Source: Alphaproteobacteria bacterium
Lineage (GTDB): Bacteria > Pseudomonadota > Alphaproteobacteria > Rhodobacterales > Rhodobacteraceae
DNA length: 64,000 nt
Direction of reading: 5' to 3'
NCBI GenBank assembly: GCA_030428355.1
Contig: JAUIBL010000011.1
Location: 1 to 64,000 of the forward strand
Under the pieces are notes generated by a model. The model saw only the letters and a list, made by a program, of their open reading frames with translations, did not search any database and was not told the DNA's origin. Made by a program: the position numbers and the translations under genes. Positions 8,149-17,904 of this stretch are shown here, one piece after another. How positions within the stretch are numbered: the first letter of the stretch is position 1; each line of letters starts with the position of its first letter.

Positions 8149-8663
8149 GCGTCTGCCTTTTCGGCGCAACTCGGGCATATACCCTCGGCTTCGACCACGG
8201 TGCGTTCGATCTGGAAACCGGTCGCACGCGCCACGTCGCTCAGACCGTCGCGCGACGGCTCGGACTGGGCCTCGGCCACTGACTGGCACACCCGGCAGAT
8301 CATGAAGGCCGGGGAATGGGTCGCACCTGGATGCGCACAGGCGATGAACGCATTCAACCGCTCGATCTTGTGCGCAAACCCGTTGGCGACAAGGAATTCC
8401 AATGCACGGTAGGCCACAGGCGGCTGCGATCCGAACCCGGCATCGCGCAGACGGTCGAGCATCTCGTACGCCCCGATGGCCCGATGTTCCTGCAACAGGA
8501 TTTCCAGCGCCTTGTGCCGCACAGGTGTGAAGCGCAGACCCTCGGCCGCGCAATGGTCTTCGGCGGCCTTCAAGGCGGATGCAATGCAGCCCGCATGATC
8601 ATGCGATTCAAACCCGACAGCCTCGACAGAGATCGATTTTGGCGCGCCTTCGCCTCTTGTCAT
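8145..8663 (-). CDS. zur: zinc uptake regulator Zur (Fur family)
   Basis: 172 residues. An N-terminal winged helix (LRFTPVRHKALEILLQEHRA, then PVAYRALEFLVANGFAHKIE) is followed by a dimerisation region with two CxxC pairs, CRVCQ and CPSC, which form the structural zinc site of Fur-family proteins. An acidic or histidine-poor iron site and the location inside znu genes point to zinc sensing. The ATG at 8663 was preferred to the longer frame because the upstream codons run into the divergent znuA promoter. With zinc bound it should repress both znuA and zur-znuCB from the 44-base divergent region. Confidence 0.93.
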   Translation of the reverse strand: MTRGEGAPKSISVEAVGFESHDHAGCIASALKAAEDHCAAEGLRFTPVRHKALEILLQEHRAIGAYEMLDRLRDAGFGSQPPVAYRALEFLVANGFAHKIERLNAFIACAHPGATHSPAFMICRVCQSVAEAQSEPSRDGLSDVARATGFQIERTVVEAEGICPSCAEKADA

Positions 8664-8699
8664 GTTATTACATATCCAGTATTCGGTGCGTAACGTTAC
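8662..8699. promoter_or_regulatory. candidate Zur operators between zur and znuA
   Basis: The 44-base gap between the zur and znuA starts contains two dyads. ATGTTATTACAT (8662-8673) is an imperfect palindrome (10 of 12) that touches the zur start codon. GTAACGTTAC (8690-8699) is a perfect 10-base palindrome, 9 bases before the znuA ATG. AT-rich GTTAT/ATAAC half-sites are typical of Zur boxes. Which dyad is the functional site is not clear from sequence. Confidence 0.6.
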
Positions 8700-8707
8700 A
8701 AAATCAC

Positions 8708-9850
8708 ATGGAGCTGCCCGTGTCCAGAAACCTGTTTCCGACAACTCTTGTGGCCACCCTTCTTGCCAGCGCCGCCTGGTCGGACGTACCACGCGTCGCC
8801 ACCGACATCGCGCCGGTGCATTCGCTTGTGTCGCGTGTGATGGCCGGTGTCGGAGAGGCTGACCTTGTCATCCCATCCGGAGCATCGCCGCATGCATACA
8901 GCCTGCGCCCCTCCGAAGCCGCCGCACTTCAGGACGCCGACATTGTCTTCTGGATCGGCCCGGACCTGACACCTTGGCTGACAGACGCAATCGGAACCCT
9001 TGCATCAGATGCCACCGTCTCGGCATTGATGGACGTGGACGGCACGATCGAACTGCCCTTCCGCGAAAACGCCCTTTTCGAAGCCCACAGCCACGCGGAT
9101 CACGATGATCACGATGATCACGGGCATGAAGATCACGGGCACGAAAAAGACGAACATGCCCACGCGGAAGACGCGCACGACCATGATCACGACCACGACC
9201 ACGACCATGCGCAGGATGCCGCCAAGCAGGAAGACCATTCCCATGACGACCATTCCCATGAAGAACACGGCCACGATGATCACGGGCACGAAGACCATGC
9301 GCATGACGACCATGACCACGATCACGCCCACGGCGACCATGATCCGCATGCATGGCTGTCGATCGACAATGCCTCTGTGTGGCTGAACGCGATTGCCGCG
9401 AAATTGTCTGCGGCAGACCCCGACAACGCGGGTGCCTATTTCGCCAATGCCGCTGCCGCACGCGAAGACCTGGACAAGCTGCGCACCGAAATCAACGACC
9501 TGCTCGATCCCGTGCGGGGTCGCAACTTCATCGTGTTCCACGACGCCTACCAATATTTCGAAACCTCGTTCGACTTCCCGGCCTCCGGTGCGATCTCGAT
9601 CTCGGATGCGACCGATCCAAGCCCGGCGCGGATTTCCGAGATCCAGACGCGCGTCAAGGACGAGGACATCAACTGCGTGCTGTCCGAGCCTCAGTTCGAT
9701 CCCAAGATCGTCGCCGCCGTCATGGATGGCACCCCCGCAAAAACAGGAGTGCTTGATCCGCTGGGATCGGATCAGGAGCTGGGGCCACATCTGTACAGCG
9801 GGGTGCTGCGCAATCTCGCACTTGCTCTGGCGGACTGTCTGAAATCCTGA
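8708..9850 (+). CDS. znuA: zinc ABC transporter substrate-binding protein ZnuA
   Basis: 380 residues, cluster A-I (cluster 9) binding protein. A signal peptide ends near AAW at about residue 19. The zinc ligands are the histidine of PSGASPHAYSLRPS (about residue 62), the histidine of DPHAWLS and the histidine of NFIVFHDAYQYF. Between the first two lies a loop of nearly 90 residues (about 126-213) made almost wholly of His, Asp, Glu and Ala, longer than in most ZnuA proteins. Such loops capture zinc and hand it to the binding site. The gene is divergent from zur-znuCB, with the operators in the short gap. Confidence 0.94.
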   Translation: MELPVSRNLFPTTLVATLLASAAWSDVPRVATDIAPVHSLVSRVMAGVGEADLVIPSGASPHAYSLRPSEAAALQDADIVFWIGPDLTPWLTDAIGTLASDATVSALMDVDGTIELPFRENALFEAHSHADHDDHDDHGHEDHGHEKDEHAHAEDAHDHDHDHDHDHAQDAAKQEDHSHDDHSHEEHGHDDHGHEDHAHDDHDHDHAHGDHDPHAWLSIDNASVWLNAIAAKLSAADPDNAGAYFANAAAAREDLDKLRTEINDLLDPVRGRNFIVFHDAYQYFETSFDFPASGAISISDATDPSPARISEIQTRVKDEDINCVLSEPQFDPKIVAAVMDGTPAKTGVLDPLGSDQELGPHLYSGVLRNLALALADCLKS

Positions 9851-9900
9851 CGCCGATGCCCAGCGCATCGTGCTGTACCTCGAAGGGTTGGACCTGAAAG

Positions 9901-10215
9901 ATGGGCCATAATCGCGGGACAACAAGCCTCAAGCGGTCAAGGCGCAGGGGCGAACCGATGCGGGACTATGATCGCTTGCCACCGGCCCTGCGCCAGTGGC
10001 TGGCGACTGCGGTGCTGCCATGGCGCCCCGCATCCGTAAAACGCGCTTTTGATCGCGCCTATGCACAGACGCGCGATGTCGAACGCGCCTTGGAAGAACT
10101 GGACCGCGTGCAGGACCGGCTGGTCGCCGAGGATGTCGGACGGATTTGGGGGCCGGATCATCCGCTGCTGTTTCCGGCATATCCGGTTGGCAAAGGTCAG
10201 GTCAGCGAAGCGTGA
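9901..10215 (+). CDS. DUF6525 family protein
   Basis: 104 residues, soluble, basic N-terminus (KRSRRRGEPMRDYDRLPPAL) then the pattern LRQWLATAVLPWRPASVKRAF and EELDRVQ. I recognise it as a small conserved protein of Rhodobacterales that carries the DUF6525 label; no function is known. It follows znuA by 50 bases on the same strand and could be co-transcribed, and it converges with the RTX gene 22 bases further on. Confidence 0.6.
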   Translation: MGHNRGTTSLKRSRRRGEPMRDYDRLPPALRQWLATAVLPWRPASVKRAFDRAYAQTRDVERALEELDRVQDRLVAEDVGRIWGPDHPLLFPAYPVGKGQVSEA

Positions 10216-10237
10216 TGCCGGGACGGGCCGCCCAGTA

Positions 10238-13200
10238 TCAAAGCGCCACCTGGGACAACGCCCCCAGATGCGGTGGCAAATCCCGGAACCGTGCAACCGG
10301 TCGGGCGTGTTTTCCATACGAGACCTCGGCGCGTGTCGGCTCCAACCCCGGAAACAGCGCCGCAAGTTCGCTGCGCAAATCCGCTGCAAGCCCAAGCATC
10401 GCCTGCGGTCCGGGATAGAAGCTCTCTGTCGCCGCGCCGTTGGCAAAGATGATCTGATGCGCCTCGAACGCAAGGTGGAAATAACTGACCTTGCGACACC
10501 CGTGCATCACACGTGCCTTGCCGCCTGTCATCCGCGCCAGATGGATTGCCCGAACCAGCGTTTCATCTCCACGGTCATCGCGAAACAGAACGGCATGCTG
10601 GGGCGACACGATCAGCGGGCGTGACGCTCCGATCAATTCGGGCGCAAGCCGGACCGGACGTGTTTTCGGGCGGGACGCGAGGTCTTCAGCGCCAAGCCGT
10701 GTCGAGGCGACCCAGACAAGCGGTTGCGGGCCGTTGTCGCGGGTGACGATCATCTCGCCGGGTGAAAGCCGTTCGATCGGGATCTCGCCGCGCGTGGTCA
10801 GAATCATCGTGCCGGTGGCAAAACAGACAACGCCGGTATTGTCGGTGGCGAAGAAACTGCTGTCGGCCGTGGCACCGGTAAAGACGATGCCTTCGCCGGC
10901 TCCGAACAAAAGATTGTTTGAGTAATCAGTTGTGTTGCCCTTGGTGTCCGTCAGGTTGGACTGGTTCAGAACACCGTCATCGGCCTGGTCCGCCCAAAGC
11001 TCGAAGATATTGTCGTAATAGCTCGACAGATCGATGAAGTCGTTGTTGTTGACGTCCCCGTCAAGCAGAGCGCCGGAGTTTCCACGGTTGAAATCGGAGA
11101 TCGTGTCGAGTCCGTCCCCGGCATTGTAGGTGAAATAGTCATCCCCGCCTCCGCCAAACAGAAGGTCATCGCCGGTGCCGGCCTCGATGTAATCGTTGCC
11201 GCTGCCGGCCGAGATGGTGTCAGCCCCCGCGTCGCCCAGAATGACATCGGCACCATCAGCGCCGGTCAGAACATCATCACCATCGCCGCCGATCAGGATG
11301 TCGTCGCCTGACCCACCGAGAAGCGTGTCATTGCCGCCCATGCCCGAAAGCGACACACCGCTTGCATCCAGAGTGGCGTCGAAACTGTCGCCATGGCTTG
11401 ACCCGATGACACCTTCGATCTGCGAAAAGGTCCCTCTGTCCCCATCCGAGTCCGTGTAATCCCCGGCTTCGTCACCGCTGAAGGTGACCTTTGCCGTATC
11501 GTCGGCGAGGCTGAAAGACATCCAGTCAACATCCGTGCCCGATACGTCTTCACCGCCAATGACGGTGGCCGCCCCGTAGCCGACCTGAATGGTGTCGTTC
11601 CCGGTACCGCCGTCGAGTGTTGCGTTCCAGTAGCTGTCGATCAGAAGGTCGTCGCCATTGCCACCGGCAAGCGTGTCGCCTGCGCCGGTGTTGTTTCCAG
11701 CGACAAGGGTGTCGTTACCATCCCCACCGAAAATCAGGTCATCGCCGGACCCACCGTCAAGGCTGTCATTGCCCTGAACACCGTCCAGGGTGTCATTTCC
11801 ACTGCCGCCGAGGATGGTGTCATTGTCGCCACCGCCGGAAAGGCTGTCATTGCCACCACCGCCTTCAATCCGGTCGCTGCCCGAACCGCCAGAAATCGTA
11901 TCGTTTCCGCTGCCCGAGAAGATGCTGTCGTTTCCGCCCTGACCGTCGAGTACGTTCGCGCCTGACGTGTTCGACAGGTTGAAAACGTCATTGCCGTCAT
12001 CGCCGTCTATGATGAGTCCGACCGTATCGAACCCGCCATTGACCGTGTCATTGCCGTCGCCAAGATCCAGTTCTTCGATACCCGTGAACGTGATCGTGCT
12101 GGTGCCATCACTGATGGTTCCGGCTTCGGCCCCCGTGATGTTGACCGTAAGCGCGGCTGTGTCGGGCCCGATGTCGATGCGGTCAACGTCGCGACCGCCC
12201 GTGGTGGTCGTTTCACCACCGGAAATCGTGATGTTGCCCAGCGTACGGATGTCGAAGAAGTCAGCATCCGCCCCGCCATCGAGAGTATCGGCACCTCCTT
12301 CAATCGCAAAGATCGTGTCGGCCCCGTCACCGCCAACGGCCAGATTGTTGCCTCTGCCAACTTTGAGGTAGTCTTCCCCTGCGCCACCGAGGATTGTGTC
12401 GTCGCCCGTCAGATCTTCGAGGTAATCATTGCCGTCACCGCCATCGATCGTATCGTTGCCCTGACCGCCGAGGATCGTATCGTCGCCGCCCCGGCCTTCG
12501 ATCCATACACCCACGCCGTCTGCAACCGGTTGGACATAATCCGCACCTTCCGTGAGGATCAGGTGTTCGATCTCGCTGAAGGTGATCGTGTTGGTGCCGT
12601 CGGTGATCGTTCCGGCCTCGTCGCCGGTGTATGTGACCGTGACCGGCGTGGTCAGCGCGCTCAGGTCAATCGTGTCGACATCCAAGCCGGACAAAGCGTC
12701 TTCGCCGCCAACGATCGTGTCATTTCCGATGTCGGCAAGCGCGACGTAGGTATCGCTGCCAACGCCGCCCGAAAAGGTCTGGTTCGTGCCGCCACGATCC
12801 TCGAAAAGGTCGTCACCGGTATCGCCGAAATATTGCGCAGCAGCCGTTCCTGTCCCGGACTGGATCGTGTCGTTTCCGTCACCCCCGTAAAGTGTCGAGG
12901 CAAGGTCCGCCGTCGAACCGTCGATCAGAAGATCGTCACCGGCTTCACCGTAAGCGAGGTCAACGCCACCACCGACATCGATCGTATCGTTGCCGAAACC
13001 CGCGTAGACAGTATCGCCTTGATGTCCGGCGTCGATGAAGTCGTTGCCGTAACCGCCATAGATCAGGTCCGCGCCATCTCCGCCGAAGATGCTGTCATCT
13101 CCGAATTCGCCATAGATTGTGTCGTTCCCCGTGCCGCCGTCGATCGTATCGTTCAACCCGTCTGCGCCGTAGACGACGGTTTGATTGCCCCCTTCGATGA

Positions 13201-14806
13201 GTTCAAGATAATACCCGTCAGGCGCCCGCAGAACGTAGTTGTCGCCCGTGGTCGCCGCCTGAGTGACGGTCTGACCAGCATTGATATTCTGTCGGAATTC
13301 AAAAGCACCGCTGGAATTGATGAACCACAGCGTGATCGGTCCTTCCGCCGTGTTTGTGACTGTCAGCGTGGTCGCGGTGCCCACTGTCGACGCGTAATCC
13401 GCCTGGTCGAGCCACATGTTGTCGCCGCGGATATTGTCGTTACCGTCGCCACCCAGCAGGCTGTCCGACCCGCTACCCCCGGCGACCATGTCGTCGTCCA
13501 GACCGCCGTCGAGTGTGTCGGCCCCGGCATCGCCGGTCAGCGTGTCCGCACCGCTGCCACCGACAATGCTGTCATCTCCGGACTGGCCCTTGAGGTAATC
13601 CACACCCGCGCCGCCATCAATCGTGTCAGCCCCGGCGCCGGCATGGACCGAGTCATTGCCGTCTTCGCCGTAGAGCCTGTCCGACCCGGCACCACCGATC
13701 AGCGTATCGTCCCCAGCCATCGCATAGATCGACGTACCCGCGTTGTCGGCAGAGGCGTCGTATGAATCGCTGTAGTTGGTACCTGAGGATTGCTCGATGC
13801 TGGTAAACCGGCCTTCGGCTGTTGTCGCATCGAAGTCGTAGGTGCCTGTACCGTCGCCCGTCCAGGTGACAGTGACACCCGCCGTGCTCGTCGGAGTGGC
13901 AAAGACCAACTGGTCATACCAACCGCCACCGTCGATGCTGTTTGACCCGTGATCGTCAGACACCGCGATGACGTCATTGCCGTCGCCCGCGTCGATTGTG
14001 TCGGTCCCGCCCCCGCTTTCGATATAGTCGTCGCCCGTGCCGCCGGAAATGCTGTCATTGCCGTTGCCACCAATCAGCCGGTCCGACCCGTCCGCGCCAA
14101 ACAGCGTGTCATTGCCGTTGCCACCCAGAATGGTGTCATTTCCAAGCTCGCCATAGAGAACGTCGTTACCGTCACCTGCATCGATTGAATCGTTTCCTGC
14201 GCCAGCCAGCACGAAATCGGCACCGATGGTGATGGAATCGCCATCGCCGTCGACATACCCCGAGCTTTGGGTGATGACGTCATTGCCCGCGGTGCCGTCG
14301 ACCACGGTCTTGAAATCGCCCGCGATCCGGTCGGCCTGCAGGTCGCCATTGTCAAGGAGTACGGAATTCAGACTGAGCGACGTGATCGGCTTGGCCGTGA
14401 GCGCGGCCTGATCCGCATTGAGGGTCAGTTCCGGCGCAAGATAGGTGTTTCCGTTGACATCCTGAAAGACAACCGCCGAGATAGTGGCGGTTGTCCCATC
14501 GAAATAGGTGATGGTGGCGTCATAAACGGTAAGCGCGTCGAAATTCTGAGGCGTGCCACCATTGATGCGGAACGAATCGAACTCGGCGATCAGGCCAAGC
14601 AAATCACGGTTGTCCGTGTCGTAGGTGGTGTTGTCTTCTACGAGCAGATAGTTAGCTGAGAGCGTCTGGATGCTTTCGCTCAGCGGGTTTGCGGAAGTTC
14701 CGTAGGAACCAAGCAACCCAGCCGCATTCTCAGCAAATTCGTTGCCCTGGATCGTGTCGATCAGGGGAAATCTGCCAAGAAAAATGACGTCGAACGTGGT
14801 TGCCAT
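10238..14806 (-). CDS. RTX calcium-binding protein with C-terminal Hint domain
   Basis: 1522 residues, acidic. After an N-terminal region of about 170 residues without signal peptide come dozens of GGxGxDxxx nonapeptides (for example GGNGNDTLFGADGSD) in several blocks, broken by spacer beta domains. Residues from about 1327 form a Hint module: VCFATGTMILTTRGEIPIER, then SPQHAVLF, where the Cys and the His are the autoprocessing residues of the Hedgehog/intein fold. RTX repeats bind calcium outside the cell and are exported by type I secretion, but no type I secretion genes lie here. The ATG at 14806 has GGAG nine bases upstream and gives the N-terminus MATTFDVIFLG; an in-frame ATG nine codons further up is less likely. 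Substrate and role are unknown; adhesin, biofilm matrix or protease-like functions all occur in this class. Confidence 0.9.
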   Translation of the reverse strand: MATTFDVIFLGRFPLIDTIQGNEFAENAAGLLGSYGTSANPLSESIQTLSANYLLVEDNTTYDTDNRDLLGLIAEFDSFRINGGTPQNFDALTVYDATITYFDGTTATISAVVFQDVNGNTYLAPELTLNADQAALTAKPITSLSLNSVLLDNGDLQADRIAGDFKTVVDGTAGNDVITQSSGYVDGDGDSITIGADFVLAGAGNDSIDAGDGNDVLYGELGNDTILGGNGNDTLFGADGSDRLIGGNGNDSISGGTGDDYIESGGGTDTIDAGDGNDVIAVSDDHGSNSIDGGGWYDQLVFATPTSTAGVTVTWTGDGTGTYDFDATTAEGRFTSIEQSSGTNYSDSYDASADNAGTSIYAMAGDDTLIGGAGSDRLYGEDGNDSVHAGAGADTIDGGAGVDYLKGQSGDDSIVGGSGADTLTGDAGADTLDGGLDDDMVAGGSGSDSLLGGDGNDNIRGDNMWLDQADYASTVGTATTLTVTNTAEGPITLWFINSSGAFEFRQNINAGQTVTQAATTGDNYVLRAPDGYYLELIEGGNQTVVYGADGLNDTIDGGTGNDTIYGEFGDDSIFGGDGADLIYGGYGNDFIDAGHQGDTVYAGFGNDTIDVGGGVDLAYGEAGDDLLIDGSTADLASTLYGGDGNDTIQSGTGTAAAQYFGDTGDDLFEDRGGTNQTFSGGVGSDTYVALADIGNDTIVGGEDALSGLDVDTIDLSALTTPVTVTYTGDEAGTITDGTNTITFSEIEHLILTEGADYVQPVADGVGVWIEGRGGDDTILGGQGNDTIDGGDGNDYLEDLTGDDTILGGAGEDYLKVGRGNNLAVGGDGADTIFAIEGGADTLDGGADADFFDIRTLGNITISGGETTTTGGRDVDRIDIGPDTAALTVNITGAEAGTISDGTSTITFTGIEELDLGDGNDTVNGGFDTVGLIIDGDDGNDVFNLSNTSGANVLDGQGGNDSIFSGSGNDTISGGSGSDRIEGGGGNDSLSGGGDNDTILGGSGNDTLDGVQGNDSLDGGSGDDLIFGGDGNDTLVAGNNTGAGDTLAGGNGDDLLIDSYWNATLDGGTGNDTIQVGYGAATVIGGEDVSGTDVDWMSFSLADDTAKVTFSGDEAGDYTDSDGDRGTFSQIEGVIGSSHGDSFDATLDASGVSLSGMGGNDTLLGGSGDDILIGGDGDDVLTGADGADVILGDAGADTISAGSGNDYIEAGTGDDLLFGGGGDDYFTYNAGDGLDTISDFNRGNSGALLDGDVNNNDFIDLSSYYDNIFELWADQADDGVLNQSNLTDTKGNTTDYSNNLLFGAGEGIVFTGATADSSFFATDNTGVVCFATGTMILTTRGEIPIERLSPGEMIVTRDNGPQPLVWVASTRLGAEDLASRPKTRPVRLAPELIGASRPLIVSPQHAVLFRDDRGDETLVRAIHLARMTGGKARVMHGCRKVSYFHLAFEAHQIIFANGAATESFYPGPQAMLGLAADLRSELAALFPGLEPTRAEVSYGKHARPVARFRDLPPHLGALSQVAL
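11100..14230 (-). repeat. RTX nonapeptide-coding repeat region
   Basis: Within the RTX gene the 27-base unit that encodes GGxGxDxxx recurs in several clusters, with variable sequence between copies. The periodicity is in the protein more than in the DNA, so this is a coding repeat and not a satellite. Non-repeat spacers interrupt it, for example around 12000-12300, 12530-12780 and 13170-13400. Confidence 0.8.
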
Positions 14807-15074
14807 GTACAATGACTCCGGGGCGGGGCTCACCGTTCCAAACGGCTCAAAGCCGCCGAGTCTTAGGGAAAATGGAGCTTTTTTTCTGCGCCGCCCCTGC
14901 CTTCAAGCGCGGCAGCATCGCGCAGGATTATCAAAAGCCGAAGGGCGTTCTCTTGGGGTCGCAACATTAGACCAGTAAGGCGTCATCACGCGCGCCACGG
15001 TCGCCGCACTGTACATGCGTCAGCCGACCGTCTTGTCCGGCCTGCCTTGAGTTATTTACCGTGATGTATCGTGC

Positions 15075-16043
15075 TTACTCGGGCTGGCAGATCTCGTCGC
15101 GGAGAATGGCAACCCCCGTACGCCACAGCAAACCCGTGATGATCCCCAGAAGCAGCACCAGCAAGGCCCATCCAATGGCCGAGAAGATCGCCACATCCGA
15201 CAATGCGGCATAGCGGAAAGACGCGATGGTCATTGCCGCCACGGGAAAGGACAGCGCCCAGAACGACAGGGCAAATGGCAACCGCAGCAACCCCCGCGAC
15301 TGGATCAGCACCAAGGCAGTGAAGAACAGACCCAGATTGTAAAGCACACGGGCGAATGGGTCGAGGCTGCCGCCGTTCAGTTGCAGCCACGCCAGAAACG
15401 CGACGGCAGGCGGCGCGATGAGGATCGTCAGCGTCGGGCGCAGCTTGCCGGGCAAAGGCTCGTGGAACACCAGACGGTTGAACACCAAAGTGAGCAGGAC
15501 AAGCCAGAACATGACGCCGATGGCGAAGAAATACCAGCTTGCCTCAACAAACCCCAGCGAGACGCCCGCAATCGGCGCAATCACGTTGCCCACCGCGGGG
15601 ATGAACCACGCGGGCGACATCTGCCCCACGCCAAAGCCACGGTGGCTGATCCAGCTTGTCACGATGGCCAACGTGAGGATCGCCTGCCCGATGGCCCCGA
15701 TCCCCCAGATCATCGCGGCAAGCCCGGCTGCGGTGCTCCGAAGGGCAATCGCCGCCAATAGCAGCGAGATGCTGATCGCGGGAAAGAAGGACAGTTTTAT
15801 CGGATGGTTCCACTCTGCCGCAACAGCCCCGGGATGGCGCACCGCCTTGAGAGCATAAAGACCGGCCTGAGCCGCAAAAACGATAACCGCGCAGGCAAAG
15901 ATCAGATGCCCGACCAGGACCAGACCCGCCGCTTCAAGCGCCAGAGAGGTGCCCATCAACCCCATGACGGCGCTGAAGAATGCAACCGGGAAATGCTCGA
16001 GCCGGTTGTGCGTGGCTGAGGCTGCGGTCGATGTCTGGGTCAT
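15075..16043 (-). CDS. TDT/SLAC1-family transporter, candidate sulfite exporter
   Basis: 322 residues with about ten hydrophobic segments: HFPVAFFSAVMGLMGTSLAL at the start and the family motif MSPAWFIPAVGNVIAP in the middle. The family covers TehA, plant SLAC1 anion channels and yeast Ssu1 sulfite efflux pumps. It is the last gene of an operon with a persulfide dioxygenase and a SulP permease, which suggests that it exports sulfite or another sulfur oxyanion. That substrate is inferred from the neighbours. The ATG at 16043 gives a compact N-terminus; another ATG lies eight codons upstream. Confidence 0.75.
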   Translation of the reverse strand: MTQTSTAASATHNRLEHFPVAFFSAVMGLMGTSLALEAAGLVLVGHLIFACAVIVFAAQAGLYALKAVRHPGAVAAEWNHPIKLSFFPAISISLLLAAIALRSTAAGLAAMIWGIGAIGQAILTLAIVTSWISHRGFGVGQMSPAWFIPAVGNVIAPIAGVSLGFVEASWYFFAIGVMFWLVLLTLVFNRLVFHEPLPGKLRPTLTILIAPPAVAFLAWLQLNGGSLDPFARVLYNLGLFFTALVLIQSRGLLRLPFALSFWALSFPVAAMTIASFRYAALSDVAIFSAIGWALLVLLLGIITGLLWRTGVAILRDEICQPE

Positions 16044-16078
16044 GTCAGCGTCTCCATGTGCGGGCACCGGGGGGAAGT

Positions 16079-17818
16079 CTACTCTGCCGCGTTGTCGATG
16101 TCAGTTGGTGGAACCATCGCGCACCACGCGTCATATTGCGACAGGAACACCCGCCCGTTGAGCTGGTGCAGGAAATGCGTGGATTTCAGGCGGTCCATCA
16201 CCGGGCCCTTGACCTCGGACAGGTGCAGGCCGATGCCCAGTTCCGTCAGGCGCTGATTGATCGCCTCAAGGCTTTCCAGCGCCGAGAAATCCACCTCGTT
16301 CACCGCCGAAAACATCAGGATCACGTTCTTGATCGCACAGCCTTCGGACACCCGCGCCTGCACGAGGTCTTCAAGAAAGCGCGCATTCACGAAATAGAGG
16401 CTCTCGTCCACCCGCAGGCTGAGGACCGTCGGATCCGTTTCCACGCTGTGGCGGTGGATGTTGCGAAAGTGCTGCGTGCCGGGCACCAGACCGATCTCGG
16501 CCACATGCGGACGCGAGGTCTTGTAAAGATGCAGCAGGATCGAGATCCCGACCCCCGCAGCTACGCCCACTTCGACCCCCATGGTGAGGGTCAGAACGAT
16601 CGTTGCAGCAACCGCTGCGAAATCTGCCTTGGAATACTCCCATGTCTTTCTGAGGATCGAAAAGTCGACAAGGCTGAGAACCGCAACGACGATGGTTGCC
16701 GCCAGGGTGGCATTGGGCAGGAAATAGACCAGAGGTGTCAGAGCGACGGCCGCAATCGCAAGACCGATAGCCGTGAAGGCCCCTGCGGCTGGCGTCTCGG
16801 CCCCGGCGTCATAGTTCACGACCGAGCGCGAGAAACCGCCTGTGACAGGATAGCCCCCGGTAAAGGCAGCCCCCAGATTGGCCGCCCCGAGACCGATCAG
16901 CTCCTGGTCCGGGTCGATGCGCTGACGTTTCTTGGCCGCAAGCGTCTGCGCCACGGACACCGATTCCACGAACCCGATGATCGAGATCAGGATGGCAGGC
17001 ACCAGAAGCTGCTGCACCAGATCGGGCGACAGGCCCGGCATGGTCAGCGGTGGCAGGCTTTGCGGCACGTCACCGACGATCTTGACGCCCTTGTCGTTCA
17101 GCCCGAACAGCCAGACGGACATCGTGGTCACGGCAACGGCGGCCACCGGCCCGGCCTTGGTCAGCACATCGGCCAGCCTGGCCGACGCGCCAAGACGGCG
17201 CAGCGTCGGCTTCAACCCCTTGCGGACCCAGAACAGGAACGCGGTTGCCGAAGCGCCGATGATCACGGTGATGATATTGACCTGGTCGAGATGCTCGAAA
17301 ATGGACAGCAGCAATTCAGGCAGGGTGTGCCCCTGTGCAGACACGCCGAGAAGATGCTTCAACTGGCTGAAGGCAATCAGAATGCCCGATGCGGTGATGA
17401 AACCCGCAATCACCGGATGACTGAGGAAATTCGCAAGAAACCCCAGTCGCAACACCCCAAGCAGCACAAGAAACGCACCAGAAAGAAAGGCCAGCGTCAG
17501 AGCCGCAACCGCATAGCCCGCCGTTCCGGCCTCCGCCACCTGCCCCACTGCAGAGGCCGTGAGCAACGACACCACGGCCACTGGCCCCACGGCCAGCGCG
17601 CGGCTGGTGCCGAAAATGGCATAGAGGATGATCGGCGCGATGGATGCGTAGATACCCGCCTCGGGCGGAAGACCCGCCAGCAACGCATAGGCCAGCGATT
17701 GCGGAATAAGCATGATCGTCACGATCACCGCCGCGATCATGTCATTGGAAAACGCGTTCCGGTCATAACTCCGTCCCCAGTCAAGGATCGGAAAATAGCC
17801 GCGAAGATGGTTCAGCAT
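16079..17818 (-). CDS. SulP-family anion permease with STAS domain
   Basis: 579 residues. The membrane part has the SulP landmarks TIMLIPQSLAYALLAGLPPE near residue 45 and GAANLGAAFTGGYPVTGGFS near residue 320, followed by a C-terminal STAS domain from about residue 440 (RFLEDLVQA, NVILMFSAVNEVDFSALESL). SulP proteins carry sulfate, bicarbonate or other anions; here the sulfur genes around it favour sulfate or sulfite. The start at 17818 was chosen because MLNHLRGYFPILDWG is the normal family N-terminus. Confidence 0.85.
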   Translation of the reverse strand: MLNHLRGYFPILDWGRSYDRNAFSNDMIAAVIVTIMLIPQSLAYALLAGLPPEAGIYASIAPIILYAIFGTSRALAVGPVAVVSLLTASAVGQVAEAGTAGYAVAALTLAFLSGAFLVLLGVLRLGFLANFLSHPVIAGFITASGILIAFSQLKHLLGVSAQGHTLPELLLSIFEHLDQVNIITVIIGASATAFLFWVRKGLKPTLRRLGASARLADVLTKAGPVAAVAVTTMSVWLFGLNDKGVKIVGDVPQSLPPLTMPGLSPDLVQQLLVPAILISIIGFVESVSVAQTLAAKKRQRIDPDQELIGLGAANLGAAFTGGYPVTGGFSRSVVNYDAGAETPAAGAFTAIGLAIAAVALTPLVYFLPNATLAATIVVAVLSLVDFSILRKTWEYSKADFAAVAATIVLTLTMGVEVGVAAGVGISILLHLYKTSRPHVAEIGLVPGTQHFRNIHRHSVETDPTVLSLRVDESLYFVNARFLEDLVQARVSEGCAIKNVILMFSAVNEVDFSALESLEAINQRLTELGIGLHLSEVKGPVMDRLKSTHFLHQLNGRVFLSQYDAWCAMVPPTDIDNAAE

Positions 17819-17904
17819 GGGTGTTCTCGAATTGAACGCGGACAGAGCCGGATGGCCCTGCCCGTCAGGTCTGATATGCGGCACCTACCGGCCGCAAGGC
17901 TTGG

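Noticed and set aside
8148-8553. Longer N-terminus for ZnuC
   Set aside because: The extra 135 codons are zur in another frame; the ABC domain begins at the ATG at 8148 with ATGA coupling.
9090-9345. Tandem DNA repeat (satellite) of CATGATCAC-type units
   Set aside because: It is the codon pattern of the His/Asp loop in ZnuA; no non-coding repeat is present.
11100-14230. CRISPR-like periodic repeats
   Set aside because: The periodicity encodes GGxGxDxxx nonapeptides in an uninterrupted frame; spacer and repeat do not have the CRISPR form.
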